Origin: Gigaspora margarita | Taxonomy: Eukaryota > Glomeromycota > Glomeromycetes > Diversisporales > Gigasporaceae | Reading direction: 5' to 3' | Assembly: GCA_009809945.1 (NCBI GenBank) | Contig: WTPW01000196.1 | Location: forward strand, 231,670-295,669 | DNA length: 64,000 bases | Part shown: positions 11,090 to 21,249 of the stretch, piece after piece | Position numbering within the stretch: the first letter of the stretch is position 1 | Layout of the letters: the number at the start of each line of letters is the position of its first letter | Program-made: the position numbers and the translations under genes | Notes under the pieces: model-generated | Database searches by the model: none | Told to the model about the DNA's origin: nothing | Seen by the model: only the letters and a program-made list of their open reading frames with translations

Positions 11090-11420
11090 ATCATCATATG
11101 CTTGACTAATGTCTTCGTATCTAAGCTCTATTATATTCTTCAAATAATCAAGGAAAAAGAAACCTCCATTTTTGTGCTAAAAAGATCAATATACTTGTCA
11201 TCACTTTCCAAAATATTACTCGAAAATGTTTGACCATATTTCTCATATCTCCACTCCAATTATCATTATTTCTTGTAAACTATGTCAAATACCATAAAAA
11301 CGTTTGATGAATGTGCGCACGAATACAATGTTTTTCTAAAATAATGTTGTTGCTGCCAACAAAAAACTCATAATCACTGTCGATCATTTCTTGAATACTG
11401 TAGATGAATCAGTGATGACA
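11090..11420 (-). pseudogene. Unidentified protein relic, copy A
   Basis: The minus strand encodes pieces such as MIDSDYEFFVG, IHQTFLWYLT, DNWSGDM and LENIIELRYEDISQAYDD, interrupted by stops and a deletion. The same protein pieces occur at 53583-53960 with different lesions: that copy lacks about 30 bases present here, and this copy lacks about 30 bases present there. The pieces read like a once-real protein, but I cannot name the family. It sits upstream, on the same strand, of the BED fragment and may have been part of the same element. Confidence 0.5.
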
Positions 11421-12530
11421 AAAAAATGCCAATTCATTGTATAACCTTTTATAATTATGACGGTGTTAAATATCCTTAATTTTCTGAATAATGGATATAG
11501 CTTGCTCAAAAAAATTTATATAATTTTTTGAGATCTTTTTTTTTTCTAAAATATTAATTATGAAAATTTCGCCATAAGATTTAACAAGAAATATTCATTA
11601 TCAGAGCTTAAAGATAATTGGGTTATTTCCATCTTAAAGAAACAAATCTTGAAAATTTTATTTACTAGACAAACAATCACATCAATGTTTAAATATTATC
11701 ATATTTGAAAGGATAAATTTTCATACTTCTACTTACAAAGACCATAATTACTTTTTTTCGCAATTATTAACACTTTTGCTGCGTATCGTTTTGTTAGAAT
11801 TTAATAGATATATTGTTTATTAAATTTTAAAAATTTATTTGCACCAACGTTTAAATATTTATTATCTTTATCCCATTATATTAAAAGTATAAATTTCATA
11901 CAACTTACATTACATTTTTTTTGCTTCCCAAGACAACTAGTTTATGTTTATTCTGTATAATTCATATGAATTGCCAGAGCATTAGTATAGGTGTATCTCG
12001 CTACCATTTTATAATAGTTAATCGGTTATCATCCCATATATGTAACATCGATTAATATGGAAGGAGGTAACAAGTTCCATTTTGGTGCAAAGTTTGAGAA
12101 TTTTAACGTCTATAGCCGTCATTGATCATACAAATTCCTCGATTTAAAATATTCTACCTTTGTCCCTCTTTCAATGCAAACACTTAGGTTTGAAAGAGTT
12201 ACACCGGTTAATCTATGATTAATCCGATTATCCTTTATGGAAACCATTCTTAAATCTACAATCTATCAAAATTTTGTCATATTCAATACAAACTGGTGCT
12301 CACTTACTATTGTTCAATTCAGAAACATTGTTTTGAAAATTTTTATTCAAAAATCAAAAACATGAAAAATTATCAAGAACCACAAAAGGCCCTAACAGGG
12401 CAATAAAAACATAATTTTGAACCTGGCAAGCATGGCATTATCTATATTTTTTTTGATACATATTATAAAAGAATTAACTATTCTAATAAAAGAGAAAGCA
12501 CTGCATGAATAACTCTAGCAAAAAAAAGCA
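11421..12530. other. 3' flank of the acidic propeller gene
   Basis: This is AT-rich DNA without supported coding, conserved with about 53961-55086. The last 60 bases before the gene's stop (rich in AAAAAAGCATTAAAGAC) are shared by all three propeller genes, so they probably hold the 3'UTR and poly(A) signals. Further out, only this flank and that of the 55-kb gene match. Confidence 0.6.
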
Positions 12531-13667
12531 TTAAAGACTAAACATCGTCAACAATTTGGAGGAGGAGAGTTCAGTGGCAAATACATTGAATTCAGTTGGT
12601 AAAAGACGATGGGCTTTGCATTGCTGAGTAGGAATCACAATTACTTCTTCATTAATGATGGTAGACCATTGCTCATCAAAGGTGACAATTATGATCATAT
12701 CTAAAGCCGTCGGGTTGATGATCGAAGAGGACAAGAGATACAACTTGTAATTGGTTTCGTAAGCGACATCAAATTTAAGATGTAACAAGGCGGCATCACT
12801 GCCCAAGGGAGTCGTGAGTTTGTAGTACTCAATATTGTCATCTTGATCGATGAAACCAAAGGTACCTGTACCAGCTGTATCACTACCAAGAAGAGTGAAC
12901 CAAATACCATTAGGACCACTGATCATGCCAACGGGGGTTGTACCAGCACTGGCATTGACATCGATTTGGGTGGATTCACCAGTTACAGGGTTGATTTTCA
13001 TAATTTTGCTGGATGTATCTTGACTAGAATAGAACATCTCGTTGATGGGGTGTTGAGCAACAAAAATAGGATGTTCGAGGCCATTGTAAATGTTGTAATC
13101 GGTGGGATCCTCATAGTTGATGCGCAACACGTCATAACTTTCCTTGAGACTGACCCAGAGATCGGATCCATATTCACCAATGTAATGAGGACCATAGCCA
13201 GGAGAGGGTACATCGATTTCCATGATCACCTCGGGAGCATCTGTAACCGACACCACCATAGGATCAATCAACACCAATTTGTTGTCCGCTTCTAATGTGA
13301 GCCATACCATGCCAGGGTAATTGGTGGAGAGGGCCAAACCATGTAAATTAGAGTTGGGATTTGCAATTTGGAAGCCTGCCACCTGTTGAGCAACGCCATA
13401 TTTATCGACTTGAACTTTCACCAAGACACTGTTCGACAATTGCGAAATAAGGACGATATCTTCCACTTTGACCAGTTCATGTGTTTGTTCAGCAAGAGGC
13501 AGTTGATTTTCGACAACAAGATATTGATTAGAAGGCAAGCCCGCAGAAGGAACAATATTTTGATTAAAAGTCAAGCTCGCAGAAGGTACAGGTGTGATAG
13601 TGACCTCGGCCACAATCGAATTAATAAACAGTAATGCAATTAAGTAGGGAATCAATATCATCATCAT
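12531..13667 (-). CDS. Secreted streptogramin-lyase-like beta-propeller protein, acidic paralogue
   Basis: This is an intronless 378-residue protein. Residues 1-20 (MMMILIPYLIALLFINSIVA) form a clean signal peptide, so it is probably secreted or on the cell surface. The mature part carries blade repeats of the Vgb/streptogramin-lyase type: HGLALS...GMVWLT, GPHYIGEYGSDLWVS, and TTPVGMISGPNGIWFTLL near residue 255. Such propellers open cyclic streptogramins in bacteria; many eukaryotic relatives have unknown ligands, so enzymatic activity is not claimed. By hand count there are about 41 Asp/Glu against 14 Lys/Arg, far more acidic than its two paralogues here. It also has an N-terminal insert (about residues 27-43) they lack. 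It is divergent from the 15442 gene across 1.8 kb. The start is the first of three ATG codons, 58 bases downstream of a TATA box. Confidence 0.85.
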   Translation of the reverse strand: MMMILIPYLIALLFINSIVAEVTITPVPSASLTFNQNIVPSAGLPSNQYLVVENQLPLAEQTHELVKVEDIVLISQLSNSVLVKVQVDKYGVAQQVAGFQIANPNSNLHGLALSTNYPGMVWLTLEADNKLVLIDPMVVSVTDAPEVIMEIDVPSPGYGPHYIGEYGSDLWVSLKESYDVLRINYEDPTDYNIYNGLEHPIFVAQHPINEMFYSSQDTSSKIMKINPVTGESTQIDVNASAGTTPVGMISGPNGIWFTLLGSDTAGTGTFGFIDQDDNIEYYKLTTPLGSDAALLHLKFDVAYETNYKLYLLSSSIINPTALDMIIIVTFDEQWSTIINEEVIVIPTQQCKAHRLLPTEFNVFATELSSSKLLTMFSL

Positions 13668-13725
13668 TGTAAAAGTAGTGAAGAAAAGACAAGGAAATAA
13701 TGATTTAATATTAAAAAAAATTGTG

Positions 13726-13736
13726 ACCTTTTATAT
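13726..13736 (-). promoter_or_regulatory. TATA box of the acidic propeller gene
   Basis: The minus strand reads TATAAAAGGTC. The same motif stands upstream of the other two propeller genes. The 58 bases from it to the ATG hold a single copy of the pyrimidine-rich 5'UTR unit that is duplicated in the paralogues. Confidence 0.65.
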
Positions 13737-13740
13737 TCTA

Positions 13741-14285
13741 TATTTGCCCAATCTGATAAATTATTATCGAGGCTTTTTATTTATATTTAATGCTGTAGAT
13801 GTTTATCGATTTGTACATATATTTAGTTTTTAAAAAACCGCTTACAGTAGTTATGAAGAGGTAAATAAGCTATTAGCTCCTGAAAATGTTTATCGGCATG
13901 ACCCGGCTTGTATATTTGGGTTTTTTTTAAAAAGCCAATTACAGAATTATAAATAGGCAAATAAGCCATTAACATCTCTGGTTTAATGCTTGTGATGTTT
14001 ATTGGTTGACCCGGCTTGAATATTTAGTTTTTAAAAAGCCATTACAGAAATTATAAATAGGCAAGCAAGCCATTAACATTCTCAAATCTTTAAATATTGC
14101 AATAAATTTAGTAAACTTATCTATAACTCAAATACAAATAAAAGGCTATCACTTTGTTTATTGCTTTTGTATATTTTTATATAAGCCACATGATGCGCTT
14201 AATAGTCACACGCAAAATATTTTGAGTCATCAACATGGCTCAGACTTTCCAAAATCTTAGAGGATTTGATCTTCGCTTTATTTAC
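13741..14285. repeat. Intergenic segment inverted at locus B
   Basis: This aligns in reverse complement with about 59555-60491 plus 56775-56880. It contains three internal degenerate repeats of about 110-130 bases (each with AGTTTTTAAAAA and AGGCAAATAAGCCATTAA-like cores). At 14164-14171 (CTTTTGTA) it keeps the uninterrupted target of the 2.7-kb element present at locus B. Confidence 0.8.
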
Positions 14286-14289
14286 TTTT

Positions 14290-14440
14290 CCAGGGTTTTA
14301 ACTTTACCGGGTTTCGCCAGAGTTTCAACATTTCGCTATAGTTTCAACGTTTCGCCAGAGTTTTGACGTTTCGCTAGAGTTTCGACGTTTCGCCAGAGTT
14401 TCGACGTTTCGCTGAAGTTTCGACAGTTTGACTTTGCCAT
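14290..14440. repeat. Short tandem repeat, GTTTCGACGTTTCGCCAGA-like
   Basis: About seven degenerate copies of a 19-20 base unit alternate TTTCGCCAGAG and TTTCGACG. The unit resembles the subterminal repeats of the hAT element at 161-1667. The block from about 14285 to 15205 is absent from locus B, so it may be an insertion here or a deletion there. Confidence 0.65.
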
Positions 14441-14583
14441 TTACCAAAAATAGTTTCATGTAACGACAGTAACATTTGAGGGCTTGAATTTAGAGAATAA
14501 TAATAATAATATGTATTCATAGAGGTTTAATATATATTTAGGACAAAAAATTAATGCATTTAAGAAGGTCATGCACTTAGGGG

Positions 14584-14852
14584 CAGTGTTATGCATGGGA
14601 TCAGTTGGGTCATAAGTTGGGACATTTTGGGACAATTTTATAAATTGAAATTACTTAAAATTTTATTAAGATAATCTAATTTAATTTTTTTTAAAATGTG
14701 TTTAGCACTTAAAAAAATATATAATTATACATTTTTTTAAATTAATTAATAATTGTTAAGACTTGTGACATAGTTGAGACACTTGGGACACTGGTACGTT
14801 GGACGTTGGGACATAGCAACAAAAGCCTGGGACACGAAAATGTACATCACCG
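14584..14852. mobile_element. Probable hAT MITE (269 bp)
   Basis: It starts CAGTGTTATG and ends ACATCACCG, with imperfectly inverted ends. The flanking octamers CTTAGGGG (14576-14583) and TTTAGGGG (14853-14860) match at 7 of 8 positions. A pogo-like end (GCATTTAGGGAGCCCGACTG) lies just to its right at about 14863-14882. Confidence 0.55.
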
Positions 14853-14999
14853 TTTAGGGGGATGCATTTAGGGAGCCCGACTGGATATTCTTAAGGTAGT
14901 TGCTAGATCTTGTAGCTAATTAGCACATATAATTAAGGATTTTAATTATTTGTGCCGGTAATACAAAAATAACTGCCAATCAATAATTTCAAATTTTGA

Positions 15000-15240
15000 T
15001 CATCCCGGATCAGCCCGTCATGATTCCGAACACGTGTAAAAGACGAAAAAAGAAAAGAAAGCGAATACACGAAAACCAATGTTTAAATCGACCTTGGTGC
15101 ACTAATTAAAAATGACGTGAATGAAATTTTACACATAATAAGCATCAACTTATCGCTATAGCTCATAACCCTAACACCCTATTCTAAACTTCTATTTTTA
15201 CGCACTTTGTTTATTTATAATTTCCTTTTAGGTTTGTGTC
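15000..15240. repeat. Segment shared with 560-1170
   Basis: The stretch from TTCCGAACACGTGT through AATCGACCTTGGTGCACTAA to ACGCACTTTGTTTATTT matches, in the same orientation, the inside of the hAT element at 161-1667. The nested MITE there (599-973) is missing here. It lies directly upstream of the 15442 gene's promoter. Confidence 0.65.
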
Positions 15241-15306
15241 ACCGATACAAATAAGTAAGTTTGCCCGGGTATCCCTTAAGGCATGCCCTGGGTCACCGTG
15301 CCAGTC

Positions 15307-15340
15307 CCATAGCACAGTACCCAAAGTATATAAAGGGTCC
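15307..15340 (+). promoter_or_regulatory. Core promoter of the 15442 propeller gene
   Basis: TATATAAAGGGTCC (15327-15340) lies 102 bases before the ATG. It is preceded by CCATAGCACAGTACCCAAAG, which recurs as the complement of CTTTGAGTACTGTTCTATGG (56375-56394) upstream of the 55-kb gene but not upstream of the 12.5-kb gene. Confidence 0.7.
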
Positions 15341-15345
15341 AATTT

Positions 15346-15441
15346 TTAATTTTAAATCCTTTTTTCTTTGTCATTTCTTCACTGCTCTTACAATTTTAAT
15401 TTTAATCCTTTTTTTCCTTGTCTTTTCTTAACTACTCTACA
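15346..15441 (+). repeat. 5'UTR with two tandem pyrimidine-rich units
   Basis: Two copies of a roughly 48-base unit (AATCCTTTTTTCTTTGTC... then CTTCACTGCTCTTACAAT) precede the start codon. In the second copy the final ACAAT runs into the ATG. The acidic paralogue has one copy and the 55-kb gene nearly four. Confidence 0.75.
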
Positions 15442-16539
15442 ATGATAATAATGTTGATTCCTTACTTGATTGCATTACTGTTTATTCATTCGATTGTGGC
15501 TAAGGTCACTATCAAACCTGTAAATTCTGCGGGCTTGCCTTCTAATCAATATATTGTCGAAAATCAACTGCCTCTTTCAAACCAAACACACGAGCTGGTC
15601 AAAGTGGAAGATATCATCCTTGTTTCGCAAATGTCGAACAGTGTCTTGGTGAAAGTTCAAGTCGATAAATATGGCGTCGCTCAACAAGTGGCAGGCTTCC
15701 AAATTGCAAATCCCAACTCTAGTTTACATGGTTTGGCCCTCTCCACCAAGAATCCCGGCATGGTGTGGCTCACATTAGAAGCGGACAACAAATTGGTGTT
15801 GATTGATCCTGTGGTGGCGTCGGTTACGGATGCTCCCAAGGTGATCAAGGAAATCAATGTACCCAAGCCCGGCAATGGTCCTCATTACATTGGTGAATAT
15901 GAAACCGATCTCTGGGTCAGTCTCAAGGAAAGTTATCACGTGTTACGTATCAACTATGAGAATCCCAAAGATTACAACCTTTACCAAGGTGTTGTCCATC
16001 CTATTTTTGTCGCCCAACACCCCATCAACAAAATGTTCTATTCTAGTGAAGATGATTCCAGCAAAATCATGAAAATCAACCCTGCAACTGGCGAAACCAC
16101 CCAAATAAATGTCAATGCCAGTGCTGGTACAACCCCTGTTGGCATGATCAGTGGTCCTAAGGGCATCTGGTTCGCTCTTCTTGGTAGTAAGACTGCTGGC
16201 ACAGGTACCTTTGGTTTCATCGATCACGACGACAAGATTGTGTATCACAAACTCACTTCTCCCTTGGGCAAGGATGCCGCCTTGTTACATCTTGCATTTG
16301 ATGTCGCTTACAAAACCAATCACAAGTTGTATCTCTTGTCCTCTTCGATAATTAACCCGAGCGCTTTGGATATGATAATCAAGGTCACCTTTGATAAGCA
16401 TTGGACCACTATTAAGGATGAAAAAGTCATTGTGTTTCCTACTCAGCAATGCCAATCTCATCGCCTTTTACCTACTCAATTCAATGTCTTTGCCACTGAA
16501 CTCTCCTCTTCTAAATTGTTAACCTTGTTTAGTCCTTGA
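15442..16539 (+). CDS. Secreted streptogramin-lyase-like beta-propeller protein, neutral paralogue
   Basis: This intronless gene encodes 365 residues. I start at ATG 15442 because the frame upstream has only a TTG, and this ATG aligns with the ATG runs of the paralogues. Residues 1-19 (MIIMLIPYLIALLFIHSIV) form a signal peptide. Propeller blocks match the 12.5-kb protein (HGLALS, GMVWLT, GPHYIGEYETDLWVS, GMISGPKGIWFALL). By hand count there are about 29 basic and 30 acidic residues: many sites that are Glu, Asp or Asn in the acidic paralogue are Lys here. It ends with TGA after LLTLFSP. It is divergently arranged with the acidic gene. The function inferred from family is a secreted propeller of Vgb type; the ligand is unknown. 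Confidence 0.85.
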   Translation: MIIMLIPYLIALLFIHSIVAKVTIKPVNSAGLPSNQYIVENQLPLSNQTHELVKVEDIILVSQMSNSVLVKVQVDKYGVAQQVAGFQIANPNSSLHGLALSTKNPGMVWLTLEADNKLVLIDPVVASVTDAPKVIKEINVPKPGNGPHYIGEYETDLWVSLKESYHVLRINYENPKDYNLYQGVVHPIFVAQHPINKMFYSSEDDSSKIMKINPATGETTQINVNASAGTTPVGMISGPKGIWFALLGSKTAGTGTFGFIDHDDKIVYHKLTSPLGKDAALLHLAFDVAYKTNHKLYLLSSSIINPSALDMIIKVTFDKHWTTIKDEKVIVFPTQQCQSHRLLPTQFNVFATELSSSKLLTLFSP

Positions 16540-16544
16540 TTTTT

Positions 16545-16999
16545 TTTTTTTTTGTTAGAGTTGTTCATGCAGTGCTTTCTCTTTTAAACTGTTTGAAATT
16601 AATTTTTTGGTAAGCATCACTTTCCAGGACTCTTGGAAGAGGGGTGGAGGAAAAAAAATGAAACATACATATAAAATGAACAAACTATTTTTAATGTAGT
16701 AAATCTAATATAACGAATTGACTTCAAGTTAAATTTATTCTAGAGATTCTAGTCGAGTTGTTAATTAGGTCAGATAAATTTGATTCAGTAGTTAACATTA
16801 CATTCCTCTTATAAAAGAGAGGAGCAAAAATAAATAAATAATTAATTAATTATATAATGTATTCATCCGAGAAAAGGTACTTCGTACGTACAATTTTTAC
16901 CGCCAAAATTCTCGTGATCTAATGATCGGACCTGCATCATTTTATGCAGCGTAACAGATCGGAATTTTGGGCTTACTAATTCCCATTCCTATTGGTCGA
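16545..16999. other. 3' flank of the 15442 gene
   Basis: The first 50 bases match the other propeller-gene 3' ends in reverse complement (poly-T then GTTAGAGTTGTTCATGCAG). After CTTTCTCTTTTAA the similarity stops. No gene was seen. Confidence 0.5.
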
Positions 17000-17029
17000 A
17001 TGCAAATTTTGTCCCTCATTGAATGAAAT

Positions 17030-17203
17030 AAATTAGTGGGACACATGATGAATTTTGTGATTATCATCCAAATTTCGATAATTATTTTTCGGTAATAATA
17101 ACGTAGTTTTTCGATAATATAAAATATTATTATCGAAAAACTAAACTGTTATTATCGAAAAATAATAATTATCACGTGTCCCACTAACCTTCAAATCAGC
17201 TTT
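17030..17203. mobile_element. CAGCTGATTTGAA-family MITE, diverged copy
   Basis: Inverted ends around AGTGGGACACATGATGAATT (17035 onward) and ATTATCACGTGTCCCACTAA (about 17170-17188), then TTCAAATCAGCTTTAA. The centre is rich in TTATTATCGAAAAA palindromes. It is related to the better preserved 60104-60318 copy. Confidence 0.65.
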
Positions 17204-17591
17204 AACTTAAAAAAACTCTCTTAAACAACTCTCTTAAAATCGTGAAACGTGAATTTGCCAAAATTGCTTCTATTGTTTGATTGCCTAAAATTTACAAACT
17301 ATTTTGGGCTAAAAATAGCTAAAAAAAAAAAAGTCAATCAAATGCTTAACGAATTTGAAAGCGTTTTATATAATGGTCTCAAGTTCAAGAACAAGTGCAA
17401 GAAGAAGTGTAAATGCAAAAACAATAACAATTGTTCCACAATAGATAAAAAGAAAAGAATAGGATCAATAAAACATAGCGAATATTTTAGCAAATATTAA
17501 GAAAAATTACATTCCACCAAAGATTTATATGATTATTTCTAGTTTTCCATTTTTAGTAAATTTTTGGTCGGAATTTTTGCCGCCCAGATTA

Positions 17592-17836
17592 GGCCAGACC
17601 AAGTTGATTATGTGTTTTACATTACCCCCCCTCCCCTCCAGGAGGGGGAGGGGGAGGGATGGTTCATATAGTAAAATTTTAAAAAATTTTTTTTCAAAAA
17701 TTTTTTTTTCCGATTTGTTCCGTGACTATATAAAATTTTCCGAAATATTCCGTAGTACTATGTATATCTATCTAAATTTTTTTTTAATATGAGGGGGGGG
17801 GGGTAATGTAAAACACATAATCAACTTGGTCTGGCC
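17592..17836. mobile_element. PIF/Harbinger-type MITE (245 bp)
   Basis: The ends are a long perfect inverted repeat (about 40 bases, beginning GGCCAGACCAAGTTGATTAT and running into a C/G tract). They are flanked by the 3-bp duplication TTA (17589-17591 and 17837-17839). TTA duplications and GG-starting ends are typical of PIF/Harbinger. No coding capacity. Confidence 0.8.
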
Positions 17837-18300
17837 TTATCTAATTTTCTCAGCGATTCCTGTAGTTCGTAGATTTATGTTGATCTACCAACCAAGTTAT
17901 ATCCAAAATGAGCTAAAACTAATATAGCAAATAAAGTAAATAATCAAGTTATTATGCTTTAACGCTTTTTGATTAGTGATACAACCTGTGATCAAAATGT
18001 TAAGACTAATATAGCGATGAACAAGTTATGATCAAGAATGTCATCACAATTTAAATTCATTAACAATTTCAATCACGACAGTATTGTGTATCAATTTGCA
18101 ACAAAATTTTTTATGGTAAATCATGAATCAACCAAATATTGAGAGGTTACAGCAGATCATCATAGAATGAATGAAATAAGGGTATTTTAAACCCTTTCGA
18201 AAATATAGCTGATCAGTATTAAAACCAGGAGCGTTATATAAGTACATCTTAAAATTAAAGTTTTCTGATATAGAGTATATTATTTACACGGCCTTGTTAA

Positions 18301-18612
18301 ATCACACCACTGGTGTTCAGCACCACTATAATTTTTATTATGAGCTGTAGTGTAATGTGAAAATCAGGTGCAACGCAAATTTTTCAGATATTGCTAAAAA
18401 ATGACTATAACGCAAAAATTTGTTTATGAAATCATCTTTGAGACTCTAACAAAAATAATCCCTCATGAAATTTTGGTATAACCTATACCCCTACTCCATT
18501 CCAGGCCTTAACACTAACCCTAATATTAATCAAAATTTACTTTTTGGTTTTATTTTGATTTACAAGTTACACGAATTTCATAATACTGGTGTTGAACACC
18601 ACAGGTGCGATA
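18301..18612. mobile_element. MITE with CACC/GGTG ends
   Basis: Imperfect inverted ends: ATCACACCACTGGTGTTCAG on the left, and ACTGGTGTTGAACACCACAG then GTGCGAT on the right. About 310 bases. The ends contain further small palindromes (GGTGTT...AACACC). Target duplication not resolved. Confidence 0.6.
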
Positions 18613-19084
18613 TATAATTTTTGTATTTACATTATTCTTTTCTTTTTAATGATAAATGTAGGTCATCTAAATGCTATTTATATGCCAAATAGACTCAATT
18701 AAGCTAGTGATTTATTTGTTATAAAGAAAAATAAAACCAAACCCATTACTGGAGCTTCGCATCCAATAATAGTGCATTTGGTTTTGAATTTAATAGCTCG
18801 CAATCTGAGCCCCTTCATGGTCCAGGTTGGCACATTAAATTCAAAGCTAGATGCTTTTTTAATTGTCATGTAAAAATGATTACCCTGTGATCCTGCATGC
18901 CAAATAAAACCATTAATGGTTGTTACATATTCATTAACTAACTATATAATATAATTAGTATTATAATAAATTAATTTTCGCAGGGATTAAAATCTCATTA
19001 TTTTTGTGGATTAAATTATATTTTTGATTCTTTTGAAATAAATAAAACAATTTATGCATAATAAATAAATGAATCTATATCTAT
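18613..19084. other. AT-rich intergenic DNA
   Basis: No gene or element with defined ends was seen. Confidence 0.4.
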
Positions 19085-19395
19085 ATCATTTCACCAACAA
19101 ATGCTTGTTGAAAACTTAGTTCGTAAATAATTATTTTACAGCAAGGCTATTTTACACAATTCAATATATTTAACAACAATTTTTTTATAAATTGCACCAA
19201 CTTTAAACCTAAACTTAACTCTAACAACAATGATTAGAATAATTTATTTGCAAAATTAGCTTTTGGTAAAATAACTTTTTATGAATGAACTTGTCTGTGA
19301 ATTAATCAATTGCAATATAACCTTGCCTGAATTAATTTTCTTCGAATTAAGTTTTCTGTGAAGTAATTATTGGTGAGTTGATCGAAGCTGAGTGA
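19085..19395. repeat. GTGGCAATCATTTCACC-family MITE, diverged copy
   Basis: CATTTCACCAACAA at the left, a centre TAACAACAATGATTAGAATAA, and TTGGTAAAAT / GAAGTAATTATTGGTGA on the right match the family at 2290-2552 with many changes. Confidence 0.55.
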
Positions 19396-20007
19396 ACCTG
19401 ATATTATTAAATAAATATAAAATAAAAACTCGAATTAATGTATCTTAATAAATGAACCTTAAGGCGATCTGTTAGTAATGAAAAAAAGTATTTTATGTAT
19501 TCTTGTCCAGCATCATTTCTGAATTTATGTCAATTCTAAATTGTCATTTTAGAATCGGTATCCATTAACAATTATTAAAAAAAAGCAAGTGAAAAAATTT
19601 TAATAATAATAATAATAAAATAATAATAATAAACAAATTAAAAAGTTAAAAAAAATATAAATAAATAAAAAGTGAATGAAAATGAATTAATATATGCTCA
19701 CCTAAATATTAAATTCTTGCTAAATTTTTAGTATAGCATTCAAATATTAATATATATTTTAATCATTTTTGCATTCTCTATATAGAAGCATATGTTTTTT
19801 GGCAATGGCAGGGATGTTTTGTCTAACCCAAATCTGATTAGAAGATAATTACCACAATATTAATTTTTTTAATAAAACATAATTATAACAAACTTGCATC
19901 CCCAAGTTATTCTACAGTATCTTGTTTAGGCATGTGAAAGAAACTTAAAGGTATTAGCTTAAATTTTGAGTTACAATGAAGATCAGAATTTTTTAGTATA
20001 TTTAGAC

Positions 20008-20251
20008 CAGTGTTGGCAAATAGAACAATAGAACAAAAGCTTGATTTTTTGTCTTTATATAAAAAAATTTTTTTATTAATAATTTGCAATTATTTAAATA
20101 TATAGTGTTAGACCATTAGTAAAATAATAAATTTAAAATATTTTTATATTTAATTAGTAAAATTTAATACTGAAAATTTACAATAGAAAAACAAAAAAAG
20201 TGAATAGAATTAGAAGCCAATAGAACAAACATAGTAAACGTAACAACCCTG
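20008..20251. mobile_element. hAT MITE (244 bp)
   Basis: It begins CAGTGTTGGCAA and ends GTAACAACCCTG, flanked by a perfect 8-bp duplication ATTTAGAC (20000-20007 and 20252-20259). A subterminal motif AATAGAACAA occurs twice at the left and once at the right, in the same orientation. Confidence 0.82.
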
Positions 20252-20259
20252 ATTTAGAC

Positions 20260-21240
20260 ATTCATTATAATAAATTTCAAAGCCATACTCTTGCAATCAA
20301 TAAAGTGATGAAGATGAAAATGCAATAAAGATCAATTCAAATATAATTAAAAAAAATATATAGAGCATGAATAATAAAGAATTATCTTCACAACTATTAA
20401 TAAAAAAGATATGTGATTATTAATAATTATTATTATCATCATTGATAAATTTGCAATTTAAATTGTTATTATTAATAAATTATATAATATGTCGCAAATT
20501 CAGAAATTACATAGAATATTCTCACCTGATTCATTTAATTATATGATATTATAGCTATCTCAAAGTACACAAATGTCAAATCCGGTATGCACATATAAGT
20601 ACATAAGCTATTTGAATCCTTTAAAATCTGGATATAATCCAGATTTTATCTGATATCCGTTTAAGTATCTGGATCCAAACACTAATCATATTTTTGTATT
20701 TATTAGCTAATTTTATTTGTGATCAGCCACATTTTCTTTTTGGTTAAAACTGGAATGAATATTGGTATTAAAAAGGATAGCATGTTATGCTAGCATAGCA
20801 ATTTGACATGTGAAATTATAGATTTTTAATGTCCAATCAAATGCAAGATTTTGCGAACTGTCATCTAGATGGCAAGTAATCATACACTCTGTCAATTTGC
20901 ATAACTACGTTCCTGGTAATTCTGCCTATACTATATGGATCTGCTCATTTATACTATACTGATCTGTAATAAAATACAGGCTGATTTTTAAAACCTGTAC
21001 TATACTATATAGGGCCACTCCAATTTAAATCTATATTTAACATAAAGCCCCTCTATATTGAGCAAATAATGGGGGAAGTTAAACAACATATATATATGTA
21101 ATACTTGGGTTCGAATTTCACTTTTAATATCATCAAAATGAACCTATAAAGAAAGATCACAAAAATTAAGGTAGCTGCACAACACAGGCATGCTAAAACC
21201 AGAAACATTATTAAATAAAAATATATATATTAAAAATAAA
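20260..21240. other. AT-rich intergenic DNA
   Basis: There is no supported gene. A short palindrome (AAATCTGGATATAATCCAGA, about 20624-20643) and a few remnants of dispersed repeats (GTTCCTGGTA, about 20910) are present. Confidence 0.4.
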
Positions 21241-21249
21241 TTATAGCTT

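Larger units (their letters stand above)
10726..13740. repeat. Locus A segment directly duplicated at 53276-56375
   Basis: This 3-kb segment covers the BED-linked relic, its flank, the 3' flank of the acidic propeller gene and the gene itself. It aligns in the same orientation with 53276-56375. Blocks around 10730-10870, 11090-11400, 11990-12260 and 12480-13660 match closely with scattered substitutions and small indels. Confidence 0.85.

Noticed and set aside
12843..13295. 150-residue plus-strand frame opposite the acidic propeller gene (and equivalents at 15943-16248 and 55378-55851)
   Set aside because: These are antisense shadows that recur only because the sense genes are conserved; the sense frames have the signal peptide, promoter and propeller motifs.
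17249..17500. 83-residue Lys/Cys-rich open frame
   Set aside because: It lacks an ATG start, is dominated by low-complexity Lys/Asn and has no signal peptide or promoter; coding is not supported.
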